From NCBI GenBank assembly GCA_013423385.1, contig BLZA01000053.1, forward strand, positions 248,001 through 312,000: a stretch of DNA of 64,000 bases, written 5' to 3'. Below are positions 1 through 12,703 of this stretch, piece after piece. Source of the DNA: Naganishia liquefaciens (Eukaryota > Basidiomycota > Tremellomycetes > Filobasidiales > Filobasidiaceae). Position numbers and translations under genes: made by a program. The first letter of the stretch is position 1, and every line of letters starts with the position of its first letter. Under the pieces are notes generated by a model. That model was not told where the DNA came from and searched no databases. It saw only the letters and a list, made by a program, of their open reading frames with translations.

Positions 1-108
1 CGAGGTGGATGGTTCGTCTTTGCATCCCTTATCCTCATCGGCGACTCCCCACTCTGCCACCTTAACTCGCATCTGCCTACGCTCTCCTGACCTCAACAAC
101 ACTACACC

Positions 109-2164
109 ATGCCTGCTCCCGTCGAAATCACCTTCAGGCCGATTAGCAAACCTACGATTGGCAACAACAACTATCGTGCGTAAATGTGCCGAGCCCGGCG
201 AGATCAAGACATGCTGATTTGTATCCCATTTTTAGAGGGGTTCAAACCCGGAGAGTCCCAGGTCTACAAGGCTGGATACACCGGCAAAGGCTGGGATGAT
301 ATTCCCTGCAAGACCTTGACCTCGGACATCTTGGTCGAACACGACGTCGAGCTCGTTGTCCGCGACGGCGCCAAGCTCTACGCAGACATCTATCGACCGG
401 CAAACAGCGATGAAAAGATTCCGATCGTGATCAGTTGGAGTCCGTATGGCAAGAAGTACAACGGTATCTCAATGTTGCCCGTCTGCACTTGGAAATGCGG
501 TGTTGTTCCGGGAGACCTTTCGGGTTTGGAAAAGTTTGAAGGTTTGGGTGAGTCGAGTATTCGGATGGGAAAGACTGCAAGCTGATCCCTCCCATCTCAG
601 ACCCGGCTGTCTGGTGCCCCTGGGGATACGCAATTGCCAGCGTTGATGCTCGAGGATCCGGCAACTCGGATGGTAGGTCTCGATCCTCGCGAAAGACGCT
701 TTCAAGCTGATGGGTCTGCCATACAGGTAACGTCGAACTTCTCGGCAACCAGGACGCCGAAGACGGACACGACGTAGTAGAGCTCTTGGCCAAACTCCCC
801 TTCTGTAATGGAAACGTCGGTTTCGCCGGCAATTCTGCCCTTGCCATCAGCCAGTACTTTATCGCTGCGACGCAACCTCCTTCACTCAAGGCGATTGCTC
901 CATGGGAAGGCCTCGGAGATATGTACCGAGAACAATTCAACCGGGGTGGAATGTGAGTCCGTTCGCGCCGGAGACGAAGCCTATATTAACAATCTTTCCA
1001 GCTACAACATCTCCAACTTCAACCTGATCGCCAAGCTGATCATTCAAGGCCACGGAGGAGTCGAAGACTTTGAAATCATGAGTGAGTTCCGTGGGTATAA
1101 AGTGCGGGCATACGCTGAACCCATCCTCAGCCGAGAAATACCCCTTGACTGGGCCCTACTGGGATCAGAAGCGAGTCGACATGACCAAGATCAAGATTCC
1201 CACCTACCTCAGCGGCTCCGACGTTTCGTCATTACACACCATGGGCACACTCCGGGCATGGCTGGAAATCGACACTCCTCACAAGTGGCTGCGATGGTCC
1301 GGATACCAGGAATGGTTCGACCTTTGGGCTATGCCCGAGACCCAGCACGACCTGAAGGGTTTCTTTGATCGATTCCTCAAGGAGAAGCAAAACGACTGGG
1401 TCGAAAAGACCCCTCGAGTCAGGATGACAGCGCTTCAATTCGGCGACAAGGATCCTATCGAGGACATTGTTGTCGAAGACTGGCCCATCCCTTCGACCAA
1501 ATACGTCGAGGCCCACTTGTGTGAGGGAGGCAAGATCTCGCTGGAAAAGCCAGTCCCAGAATCGTCCGAGGTTACCTATGACACGAGCGAATCCGAAGGC
1601 GGAGCCACCTTCAAGCACAAGTTCACGGAAAAGACTAGAATCATGGGACTGCCGAAAGCCCACCTGTTCATGTCGTGTCCCGATCACGACGACATGGCGA
1701 TCTTTGTCAGCCTGCAAAAGCTCGACAAGGATGGCGACTTGCTCAAACACGTACAAGTGCCTATCGAACGAAGATGGATCAAGAAGTTCAAAGACATGCC
1801 CGCCAGCGATCACACCGGTGTTCTTGTTCATCCCGGCTCCTTGGGCATGCTCAAGGCGTCTCATCGCTCCATTGATCGCTCGCGCTCCATCCACGAACAG
1901 TTCCCCTTCCACCCACACGACAAGGTGGAAAAGATCCCCCCCGGAGAGATTGTCGAGCTTGAGATCGGTATCTGGCACATGGGCGCCGACTTTGAAGCCG
2001 GCGAGTCGCTACAGATTCTCGTTAGCGGCAACAACCCCAACTACCCCGAGCTCAAGAACTATGACGGCAAAAAGTCGGAAAATATCAACAACTTGGGTAA
2101 ACACATCTTGTACATGGGCTCTAACCACCCCAGTCGTGTCATCCTGCCGATTGTACCTCTGTAG
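109..2164 (+). CDS. CocE/NonD-family alpha/beta hydrolase (X-Pro dipeptidyl-peptidase type)
   Basis: Spliced gene with several short introns. Exon 1 starts at the ATG at 109 (MPAPVEITFRPISKP) and splices at about 176 (GTGCGT) to an exon reading GFKPGESQVYKAGYTGKG. The hydrolase core is recognisable: VVRDGAKLYADIYRP, then IPIVISWSPYGKKY, then GYAIASVDARGSGNSDG. The nucleophile elbow is GFAGNSALA, followed by IAPWEGLGDMYRE, as in cocaine-esterase/X-Pro peptidase relatives. The C-terminal half (about 1170-2164) has the jelly-roll pattern of the X-Pro dipeptidyl-peptidase C-terminal domain and ends LYMGSNHPSRVILPIVPL. The family hydrolyses esters, amides or acyl-peptides; the substrate cannot be inferred. 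There is no signal peptide, so it is probably cytosolic. The family call is firm; internal splice sites were read by eye. Confidence 0.85.
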
Positions 2165-2697
2165 ATTGAGCTAGCTGATCTGTTGTAATAAGACTTTTGG
2201 GTTGAAACGGAAATCAATATCAGTATCATTCGACTTTTGCAAGGAAGCCCTTCTTACTTTGTTCCTTTTCTTGTGTCGAATGTCATCCTGATAGTTGTCG
2301 AGAAGAGTTTCGACTCGGAATTTTGGAAAACGTCTCTGACCCAATATGCAACCTGTCGCATGAAGAGCACCGGCTACTTTGGAATCTTCACCCTGCACAA
2401 CACTCCCCGCACAACTACTCGGTCTGCGGAAAGCTTGCGAAACCTGCCAAAAGTCGATACTGACCAAGTTCTTTCGACGATCAAATCTCGCCCCACTTCC
2501 CTTGGGCATGTCCATAGCCACGTCCACGCTCCAGCAGGATGATCAACAGGTGTCAATATTTGAACATTCATTATCGAATCTTTCCGACAAGAGGATCGAG
2601 GTAGAGATCACAGTGAATTCATCTGATTGACTCCGATATACAACATGATTCGAAATACCTTGTATACAAGCTGTACTGAACGACAGGAACACTAGAC
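2165..2697. other. convergent 3' intergenic region
   Basis: This stretch lies between the tail-to-tail ends of the hydrolase and the dioxygenase gene. It should hold both 3' UTRs. I see no further gene, RNA or repeat. Confidence 0.6.
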
Positions 2698-3889
2698 CTA
2701 AGCCGAAGCTTTGATATAAGGAATACCTGTCAACTTGTAGCCCCTTTCAGTCAGCTGAGGCGGCGATCTTGGCTTCCAGTGATTGTACGGGCAAGGTTCT
2801 CCATTTCGCATTGGCGTCACAAACTCTTCGACGAATGGCTGGAGCGCTTGCGGCCAGTGGCTGTGCCCCTTGGTATTCTCGAACAACCATTTCTTCAACT
2901 GCAGCTCCTCTTGAGTGGCGGTGGACACCGGAGCGTAGCAGGTATATACGACGAAGCGAGAGTTTTCACCCTTGGGCGAGACATTGTAGTGAGGAGTTCG
3001 CGAGTCCCACAACACGAGGTCGCCTGCCTCGGCATTGACTAAAAATCTGTCGTGAGTACATGTCGGAGTGGATCAGAGAGGAGCTTACCCTTGACCCATT
3101 CATAGCCGCGTTCCTGAAGCCACTTGAGCCCCGTGTCCTTGAACATGTACATCTGGAGGAGGATGCAAGTTGATCTTCCATCCAGCATGAATGCCACAAA
3201 GCCACATACCTCGTTTGTCCATCGGAAACCTCGCTCCTCTTGTCGAAAAGTATCGTGATATTCTTTGCTGATTGCGTGTCCCCCCTTGAGAACGACGAGA
3301 CCACCATCATTGTCGCCGCAGGGCGCCAAGTTCATGAAGCCCTGCACACAACGAAAACCGGGACGTTCGGGATCTACACGCGCAGAACTGGTAAGCTTTG
3401 CAATCATCACACGGCCTTGAGCTTACCCTGATCCTGATGAGCCCAGGCCTTATTGGCCGGAAGGTCTTTACGGTTGGCCAAAGACACATTGACGGCATCG
3501 AAAGAGGTAAGAAGATCCTCGGTGCCGAAGAGCTTGGCAAAGACGTCGATGATGGCGGGCTCTGACCTCACACCCCAGGTGAAGTTCTCGTGAGGCGCTC
3601 CGTAGGCCTGGATGAGACCCTTCTGGTGGATGATGGGCAAGCAATCTTCCCTGACGGTTGACGGGTCGTTTCGGTTGTAGCCCAGGTTGAAGGACTCGAG
3701 CCATTCGTGGATCTGATCGATGTACTCATTACATCGCTGGACGGGAAGAACACCCTTGACTACAGCGTAGCCGTCACGGTTAAGATCGTCCCGGAAGTCG
3801 CCGTACTGGACATTGGGGTCGAGGCAGTCGAGGACAGGCGTACCGCGGACGGTGGAAGCGGATTCGTGAATCTTGGTTTCATTGACCAT
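2698..3889 (-). CDS. phytanoyl-CoA dioxygenase (PhyH)-like Fe(II)/2-oxoglutarate oxygenase
   Basis: Four or so exons on the minus strand. The N-terminus MVNETKIHESASTVRG leads into FRDDLNRDGYAVVKGVLP, the usual opening of PhyH-fold enzymes. The iron-binding facial triad is visible as H-Q-D in NKAWAHQDQG and the distal His in LWDSRTPHYN. The 2-oxoglutarate-binding Arg is in GENSRFVVYTCYAP, about ten residues after that His. The protein ends GYKLTGIPYIKASA. Such enzymes hydroxylate small molecules or lipids in the cytosol or peroxisome. There is no C-terminal SKL-type signal, so peroxisomal import is not indicated. The gene diverges from the MFS transporter at 5027. The substrate is unknown. 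Confidence 0.85.
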
Positions 3890-5026
3890 GTTTGCGTTTG
3901 TGTCGAGTATGGGCGATGCTGGGTCGAGAGTCGCGGGGGAAGGTTATGATGTCGCGCAGTCGAAGTCGGCCGTAACTGGTCCAGACGATGCATCGCGTCG
4001 TTTTATACAGTTAATGCAAACTACTGGCGGATCAACCCGCAAGTCTTTGAGCAGAACATCCGGTCTTGGGCTGGCTCGCGACTGCTGAGTTGTGAGCCCC
4101 GCGCGGAAACCTAAGCTGCGGGGAAGCCGGTGAACTCGACGGAACCGCCATAAGCCGGCGGAAAGTAGAGGACCTACACCACGACCAGGACTTGCTCTGT
4201 AAGGCTTGAGCGGGAAAACTGCTGGCGAAGTGGGCACACACAGTCATTAGGAGATGATCGGCCCGATCGGTCGAGATTGCTTGCAAGCGTATGTCTCGGA
4301 TGCACAATTCTTTTCTCAACGCTCGGACTCTCGGACCACACGGAAACGTGATGGAAAGCCCGCGGAATTGATGGGAGATTGATGGAAAGGCAGATTGTCC
4401 ATGGAAAGCGAACCTGAAACCCCGCTATCCTCTTTGTCTGAAGACTCCCCCTATCAACCTAAAAAACTTCCCCTATCGACCGCTCACGGGCTGTCTGTCG
4501 ATTCTTGCGCTGGCTGAATGAGAACGGCTCCGCGGTCAAGACTGGAATCGCAATATGCTGATTTGCCCCGCTTTCTGCCCAAACGCTACCCGGTGAGGAC
4601 GGCAATCGTTTCCGTGAGCAGTCCACGGTAGTATTCAGCTCTGTGACCCGCTCCGAAGAGACCTTCCGGAAATCCTGCTAGTCAACCAGCTTTCAACCCG
4701 TTTGTTGGGCTCCGCATATGGTTCTCCCTGACTGAACCTCTTCGGATACTTCGTCTTGGCAACTTATACATTGCCAAGTATGAACTCGAACATTCAGTTG
4801 TCCCTCCGTACCCACCATTGCTCTGTGACTGCTCGCTCTATTCAACTGGTCAACAATGCCACGTCCCTGTGTAGACTGACGATGGCCGCTGCCAGCCCTT
4901 TGCGTCAAGAGGGAAAGTCAAAGAACCCTCTTATGTATAAAGCTGAACGCAGTAGGGGCCCCGGTTTGGGTTTCTGTGAACGAATCTCCCCAGCTCCTGT
5001 CACTGTTTCAGTAGGAGCCGACCACG
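3890..5026. promoter_or_regulatory. shared divergent promoter region of the PhyH-like gene and the MFS transporter
   Basis: About 1.1 kb between two divergent starts. A TATAAAA reading on the minus strand lies at 4001-4007, about 110 bp upstream of the dioxygenase ATG. A TATAAA on the plus strand lies at 4936-4941, about 90 bp upstream of the transporter ATG. Between them are two CCCCTAT motifs around 4446-4475, resembling the stress-element core CCCCT. I see no convincing gene inside. Confidence 0.5.
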
Positions 5027-7222
5027 ATGAACCCCTCTACCGCCCAATCCGGACCCCAACGATCTACCGATGACCTCGATGCCATTGCTCATCGATTGGT
5101 CCACCGAGATGCTGCTCGCCCCGACACCATCGACCACTACCCAGGTGCCCTCCTAGAAGCGGAAAAGGCTGCACAGCGTGCTCATCTGGAAGGTTTGGAC
5201 GCTGAGCAGGCGCAAGCAGCCAGTGGTACGGTCAATTTACTGCATCGATATGGCCAATCAGGCGTCGACAATGTCGTGCTGGTCCCTGCCCCTACCGCTG
5301 ATCCTCAAGGTGAGCCGAGGCGGCGACAAGACCTCTCGAGTATTCTGAAGCTCTGCCCTACTTAGATCCCCTCAACCTACCTCGATGGAGGCGAATCGCG
5401 CTCATAATCATGCTGCAGATCTGTAGGTCGACGCAGGTAGCCTTTCCGTAATTTACTCACGCTAAGCCTTTGACAGTCGCCAGTTTTGGTCAGAGCGCCG
5501 TCTCTGCCTTCTCCGCCATCATTCCCTTTCTCGAGGACGAATACGCTGTCCAGGAAGGCAAGAATGATCAAGACCTCCTCAACCTATCTGTCATGCCAAC
5601 TCTCACCCAAGGTCTCTCGAATTTGGTTTTGGTTCCTCTCGCCCTTGCCATCGGTCGACGTCCTGTCTACCTCTTTGCCAATACCGTGTTCCTCCTCGCA
5701 GTAATTCTCGCAGCGAATTGCACCAGCTACGATCAGCATCTCGCTTACCGGCTTATGATGGGCTGCTCGGTCGGCGTTGGTCAGTCACTGGTCCCGCTCA
5801 TGGTCACCGAATCCTTCTTCTTGCATCAACGTGCGACCTGTCTGTCCTGGTCCGGAGCTATCAACAGCTTGTTCGGGCTTGTATGGGGCATGTTTGTGCC
5901 CAACGTCGTCGGTGCCGTCGGATGGAGGAATCTCTACTATATCGTGAGTACCTCTTGATACACCTCTTCACTTCGGTTCCAACTTCGGTCTCAACGTGGA
6001 TTCTTCTAGGATGCCGGAATCGCTGGAGCAGCCTTTGCTTGCGGCATATTCCTCATGCCAGAGACTCAATATACCAGACCACTGGAGGCTTTCAACGGTA
6101 TGGGTTATGGAAAGACCCTACCCGTCGCCGAGGTCGACATCAGTGATGAAAAGGAATACGCCAATGACAAGCGAATCGAGGACGTCTTTGTCGAGAACGC
6201 TGGCCAGGATGACAACACTCCAAGGTTAATTCAGATCACCAGCCTGACCCGTCCCGACCTTGACAACGACACATTTATGCGACGAACTTGGTTGACCGAT
6301 CTTCGGCCTTTCCAGCGAAAGCCCAACTGGATCTTGGGCTTGACTACTTTCAAGCATGCTCTTCAGCTGGTAAGCTTGAGCGGACTGCCGCTGGGCTGAT
6401 TCTGACCCTTGGCCACCTCAGCTGCTTTTCCCCAATGTCCTGCTTTTGTGCGCTCTAAACTTCTGGTTCCTAACCATGACCATCGTTCATTCCGCTACCG
6501 TGAGTTTGATCATCTGCCGTGTCTATTCACTGATCGCTGATTTCGATGTCATCAGTACCCTCGAGTCCTCATCGGACCACCGAACGGTTGGAAACGAGAC
6601 AACGTCGGCTTTATTCAAGCAGGTGAGTCACCTCCTTCAAATATGAAGGCCACGGAACTGAATGTGTTCCCCAGGTGCCGTGATGGACATCCTCCTGACC
6701 ATTCCCTTCGTTGGTCTGCTCTCCGACTTCCTCATCAAGTACTTTGCCAAGAAGCGAAAGGGAGTGCACGAGCCGGAAGTACGGGTCTTGCCTATGTTTA
6801 TTCCCGCCACTATGGGCTTCACCGCCATGATCTTGCATGGCTACCAGCAAGCCTACCCGACCCGCGTCCACTGGTTCGCCCAGGTCTACATCTTTGGCTG
6901 CCTCAACTTCAGCTTCAGCGCTGTCTCTATCGCCTCGCAAAACACTCTGTTGGATTCGTACCCCACTCGAGGAGCAGCGACTTTGATCATCGTCAACACT
7001 TTCCGAGGAGCTTTGGCGTTTGCCTTTATGAGTTCGTTCTCCAAAACCATCAAGGATTTGGGAGGTCCTTTTCCTGCCTGGAGTGCTTTTGGCGGCATTG
7101 GAGCCGCTCTCTTGCTCGTTTGCATCGGTCTCTTCTTCTACGGCAAGCGCATCCGATTGTTTACCCTTAGATTCGTTGTCGATAAGGCCGATCATCAAGG
7201 TGGAAATCTGTCGGACTTGTAG
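5027..7222 (+). CDS. MFS transporter (DHA1/HOL1-like multidrug or metabolite permease)
   Basis: Multi-exon gene starting MNPSTAQSGPQRSTDD with a hydrophilic N-terminus of about 100 residues. It is followed by DPLNLPRWRRIALII, the usual lead-in to TM1 of fungal drug:H+ antiporters. The hydrophobic core includes AIGRRPVYLFANTVFLLAV (the loop 2-3 motif), LAYRLMMGCSVGVGQSL and GWRNLYYI. The central loop opens with LMPETQYTRPLEAFNG, typical of HOL1-type members, and the second six-helix half follows to the end (VVDKADHQGGNLSDL). About 12 membrane segments are expected, at the plasma membrane. The substrate is unknown. Its partner across the divergent promoter is an Fe/2OG dioxygenase, which hints at a joint role in handling one metabolite, but this is inference only. 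Confidence 0.82.
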
Positions 7223-7694
7223 GCTTTTACAAGGTGTTTCGATATTCAAAGGTTCAAAGGCGTATCCAGTCGTCGATAAGAAATTTGTAGGAGTTCTGTA
7301 TGTAAAGAATGGGCACATGGTTTGTAAAGAGGAGATATTGTACTAAAGACGATATGAAAGTCGAGCTCTTCATGATGCCCCTCGACGCAAAGCGGCACAA
7401 GTCCCCTTCCTGCCATGCGCTCAGTGCCGGCATGAGCGTTAGAGCTTCCTTCCTCTAGATCCGCCTCCGATTCTGGTGAACCGAAACAATGAAGACCCAA
7501 TTATATTCCGATATATATGTTACAAGACAGCAATCGTCGCATCTGCCAACACCCAACAACAATGAGTGACGAAGATTGAAGCGAGATCGGGATATGTTTT
7601 CCGTTAATACATGTCTAGTTCAAGTCAAAATCTCTGGTCAAACTCTATTTCACCGGACAGGCCCGTAAACCGTCGAGACGACCGCTAAATCCGT
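7223..7694. other. convergent 3' intergenic region
   Basis: Tail-to-tail spacer between the MFS gene and the ABC transporter. It is A/T-richer than the flanking genes around 7500-7640. Nothing else was recognised. Confidence 0.6.
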
Positions 7695-10600
7695 CTATCG
7701 TTTCGCGTACGTCAAGAATCTCGCCGCGACGAGAATTATCACTATGTTGGAGATTATATACGCAGTGTAAATGCCGATATCTCGGCCAGACGTTGCGTAG
7801 TTGACACCGACACCAGCCATAAAAGTGTCACCCGAAGCGTACGGACAATAGTTGCAGGTGCCGGTCGCGTTTGGATCGACGAGATATGCGCCCTGAGCGG
7901 CTGCAAAGGCACCGGCGTATTCTCCGCAAGTCTGTCCGTTCGGAGTGGTGAAGGTGTAGGTCTCTTCGGGACCACATCGAATTTCGACACCGTACAAGGC
8001 CTTGGCGATCATACCGGAAACCAAAAATCGGAAGGGGTTGACGTTGTAGAGGAACTTGTTGTAGAATACGTTCAGTTGCGGTCCAGGAATAGTGACACCA
8101 CAGAGCAGCGAGAAAATGACCAAGAGGAAGGGGTTACACAAGGCCGCAATGAAGATCGAAGGACTCAAGGCGGCGACAGCCTGACCAAGAGTGACCGAGA
8201 AAACTTCGGTAATGAGGACCATGGCGAACTGGTATCCTTGCCTGCTGCTCGATTGGCTAGTGCCCCAGATGGGGAAATACCTGTAAAGCATTCCGTTAGC
8301 GCCGATCACATCGGGAGCACATGCAACACTTACCAAAGCAAGTAGAAGGCAACAGCACACAATACGGAGTAAGGCATCTCGGAGATGATCTGAGATCCTG
8401 CAAAGACGGTGGTGCTATACATCTTTGAAGAGGCTTCTCGATTGAAAACCATTCGGGCCATGATGTAATGCGGTTCTATCTGGGCAATGATGACTGATGT
8501 GGGCAAGGTATGATCAGGTCCTGTTCTGAAGGTGGATACAAGGCCTACTTACTGGCAGGGAGAACGGTGACGATGAAGATACTGGATGACAAGCAGGAAT
8601 TAGCGAAAGGTCAAAGATAGGCACCCATGGAACGCACGCAAAGACACGGTATTGCAAGTCCCTGGCGTTATTGCCCAGTTGCAAGAAAGTCAAAGACGTC
8701 ACCAAGGCGATAGCCATATGACTGAACAATCGAGTGTACTGGTAGTCGGCATCTCTCCACATCTTGATCGTGTCTCGCTTGAGGATCGTCTTGAACTGGA
8801 ACCAGAACGAAGTCGAGTAAGGTCGCAGCTGGTCGGGAGTCTTCTCGTCGGGCGTCTGCATAGCGGCGGCATTGAGTTCCGTAATTTCCCGCTTGGTCTC
8901 GGCGTATTCGGGCGAGTTGAGCCACTTTTCATGCCAGTCACCGCCGCCCATGCGCTTCCTTGAACCAGCACCGATGGCTTCCAACATGAATTCAGCCGGG
9001 TTGGCGTCATCAGGGACAGGTGCACCGTTGCGCTCGAGGTAATCAACCAAAATGTTCGAGTCCTTGCCGACGCCACCAAAGTAGACGCATTCACCGCCTC
9101 GCTGCAAGAGCAACAGTCGGTCAAAGTTTTCGAACAGGACAGCGTTGGGCTGATGGATAGTACACAGGATAGCTTGACCAGCGGCGGCGAGCTTTCGCAA
9201 GAATCGGACGATGTTAAAGGCACTCTGACCGTCAAGACCAGAGGTAGGTTCGTCCAAGAAGAGCAAGAGCTGCGGCTTCGAGGCAAGTTCTACACCGATG
9301 GTGAGTCGCTTTCGGGCTTCGACGCTGAGACCGTAACCAGGGAAACCGATCATGGCGTCTGCAAGGTCCTGCAATTCCAACAATTCGAGGATTTCCTCCA
9401 CGTAATCGTCCTTTTCGGCTTTAGAAACGTGTGCAGGTTGACGAAGGTAGGCCGAGTATCGCATAGCCTCTCGGACGGTAGTGGTCCATTCGTGAACATC
9501 CTGCTGTTCGACGTAGGCGGTGCCTTTCTGGAAAGTGACATCGGGTGCTCGGCCGTTGATCTTGATATCACCGCCGATGACACCGGTGGTCTTTCGGGCA
9601 GCGAGCACGTCCAACAGAGTAGTCTTACCGGCACCCGAAGCTCCCATGAGCGCGGTCAAAGTTCCGGGTTTGACGTAACCAAAGACATCCTTCAAGAGCT
9701 GACGCTGGCCTCCGGGAACCGGAACAGTGTAGCACAGGTTCTCCCAAGTGAAGGGTCGCCTAGACTCAATGAGACCAGCCAGATCCTGCTTGATCTCGCC
9801 GGCAGCGAGGGCCGCCTTTCGTTCTTGCAGACGGGCATTTCGTTCCTTGGTGTCCTTGTTCTCCTTGGCGAAAACGACAATAGCCTTGATGTTGGCAGCG
9901 GCTCGTGCAATGTATTCCATGCAGAAGATCTGCAGTACGGCTATACTCCGAATGTTGAGCGATCGAGATCATCATGTATCTGACGACTTACAGAAGAAGA
10001 GGAAGAAGGCAACCAAGATTCCAAAGTTTCGCCACTGATGACCATGTCGATAGTCGAAAGCAACTTCCAAGTATCGCATACCGGGAACGTTGTTCTGACC
10101 CGGTGTTGATCCTTGTAAGGTACATGTCTGCGTGTTGTCCGTCACAGTGTTGCCGAATCCAGTGAAGCCAGCTCGGTTTGAAGGCACCGTGTAAGCAGCA
10201 TCACAAGCCAGATCGACACGCTTGAACTCGTTGATCATCAAAGACTCGAAACCTGCAATGCGTCCATAAGACACGCTCTGGAGACAAGACGCCCTGATGC
10301 TTACCGTACGAAAGCGGGTTGATATAGTAGATCCAGAACAACCACCTCTTCATGGTATTGACGGGAATCATATAACCGGCGTAGATTACCATGAGCGAGA
10401 TCAGAACGGAGGCCAGACGAGCCGCCACATCATAGGTCTAGAAACAGGATCAGATAGGGGCTAGGCATCAAGAAGTCATACTTACCTGAGTTCCGGTACC
10501 CAAGACACGGAAGAAGGCACTCATAACAAGGTATGACGAGATGACAAACAGGTAGAAGGTGAAGAAGGCGCCCGCAGTGGAAGCCAATCCGGCCATGAAG

Positions 10601-12703
10601 TAGACGATAATACTGAACAACAAGATTTTGAGGGCATTGATGGGCAGATCAGCAAGCGTCTGCGCCACCGCCAGGGCACCGGGTCGGTAGAATCGGTACC
10701 CGACTTGCTTGTACATGATATTTCGACCACCCATTTGAGCAGGCAATTCGGAGAAGGCATTCAGAGCGTTGAAAAGCATGGCAATGAACAAGACACCTCC
10801 TCGAGTAAAGGCGCCGGAGGCGGTTTGAGGCAGTTGATAGAAGACGGAACCGGTGATGAAAGCGATGGCGATGGAGGTGAAGAACCCAGTGTAGATTGTC
10901 AACTTGTCTTGGGCTTGAAGTTGCAATTGACGTTGGAACAGCGCGAGCACTTGCGAGCCGAAACTGACCACGTAAGGGCTTTTCTTGCCGACACCTTTCC
11001 GCTTGCTATCGAGAACGGCTTGCCTAAAGTCTTGCTGCTGAGATTGGTCGGCGGCCATCTCTTGGTTTAATGCCTGACGCTCGGCTTCCATACGCTGGTA
11101 AATTTCCGATTTCTTGTATGCCTCCTCGAGCGCGTCAGGAGTGGACGGCACGTTCTCGGCGGACCTGCCAGGCTGGTATTCTCGCTCGTTGGGGTCGGTA
11201 CAACCGGTCAGGTAGTCTGCCGTTGTCTGACGAGGCTTGTCAGCAAAACCCAGACCGATCATATAGGCACGGGCTTCCTTGGCAGGACCAAAGTACACTT
11301 GTCGACCGTTGTCGATGACGAGAACTTTGTCGAATTGGTCGTAGATACCCTCACCGGCTTGGTAAAGCGAGACGAAGGTCGTCATCTTCATAATGTCCGT
11401 AATAATTCTGATAGATTTGGCGTAGTCCAAGGCGGTGGAAGCATCGAGCCCTCGGGTCGAGTTGTCCCAAGAAATAACACATCCTTGACCACAGAAGGCC
11501 TCCGCGATGGAAACTCGCTTTCGCTCTCCACCAGAAACACCCCGGACATACTCGTCTTTTTGCAAAAGCGTCAGCAGTGAAGAATGGTTCAAGGCTATTG
11601 TCAACTCACTTCCGACCAGAGTTCGCTTGGTGTGCGAGATATTCAGCATTTTGAGCAGGGTGTCTAGGAACTCCTCCCTGAACTGTTTCGGCGAGACACC
11701 TTCAAGCATTTTCCCGGGAGTCTTCATCTTCAAAGCCAATTCGAGCGTTTGCTGTACGGTCAACGTAGGCAGATGAATGTCGTCTAAAGTGAAAAGATGA
11801 GCGGAGAGCCGACAACGGTTTGCGCAACAACTCGCCTTCCATGGAGTAGAGGACTTCTCCCGCGTATCGCTTCTTCATCTCTTCGGGCGAGACTCCTTGG
11901 TAAAGGACGTCGCCTTCGACCCCAAGGTAGGACTCTCGATTGTTGGTGATGGTCTTCAAGAAGGTACTAGCACCGCCCTGAAAAACAATATGTCAATAAT
12001 CTTCAATTTGACACTCGGTCGCAGAACTCACTCCTGGTCGTGCGAGGACAAGACACATCTCTCCGGGCCTAAGAGAACCGCTAAAATCGTGAAGCAGATC
12101 TCGAGGCTTAGGAGACATCAAATCTAGGCCAAACATCTTCAGAACCGAAAACACGGGCATGATGAATTGTTCCATGATGGCATTTGGAAACGTTCGAACG
12201 TGGATCTTGAGACCACCACCACCGATAACTCGCAGGTGGTCCCAGGTGACAGCAATTTGTTTGTGGTTGAAGCCTTGCTCATCACGGGCGTTGCTGGTAC
12301 CACGGATGTATTCGGCAAGATTGAATTGGTCTTCTTCTTCCTGCTTTTCCAGGTCAGCCTGCGACGTGCCAGATTGTCGGGTGCGGGCTCGGTGGAGGGA
12401 GGATTGTCGAGACAACGAGCGTTGCAATTCGGCGAACTGAGCTTTTGCCTTTTCGACGTCGACCGGCTCGTTGTTGTCTTCCCCATAATATCCCTTTCCA
12501 GGATCGTTGTAACCCTGGCCGTGTTCCCCGGCCAGACCAGCAGACTTTTCGATGTCGTGGGAATGTTGCATGGCCTTCTCGTCCTCTGAGCCAGAGTGTC
12601 GCGATGGTGCGAGCGTAGGCGCGTTGCTGAATGTGTGTTGCTCCGGTGCATGCACAAAGCTACCGAGACGCACATTTTCCGGCGCAGGTGGTAGGTGCGA
12701 CAT
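7695..12703 (-). CDS. PDR-type ABC transporter (pleiotropic drug resistance, ABCG full transporter)
   Basis: A protein of about 1450 residues with the NBD-TMD-NBD-TMD order of fungal Pdr5/Cdr/Afr1 pumps, which export xenobiotics or lipids at the plasma membrane. NBD1 is degenerate as in the family: its Walker A reads ARPGGGASTFLKT (Ala instead of the catalytic Lys), its signature is VSGGERKRVS, and its Walker B is VISWDNSTRGLD. NBD2 has a canonical Walker A (GASGAGKTTLLDVLA), a degenerate signature (LSVEARKRLTIG) and a canonical Walker B (LLLFLDEPTSGLD). The last TMD carries the Cys-containing external loop (GTCNYCPYASG) and ends ISNIVIILVAARFLTYAKR. Start MSHLPPAPENVRLG; an in-frame ATG at 12763 is an alternative. 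One intron (11784-11835) appears to use a GC donor. The substrate cannot be told from sequence. Confidence 0.93.
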
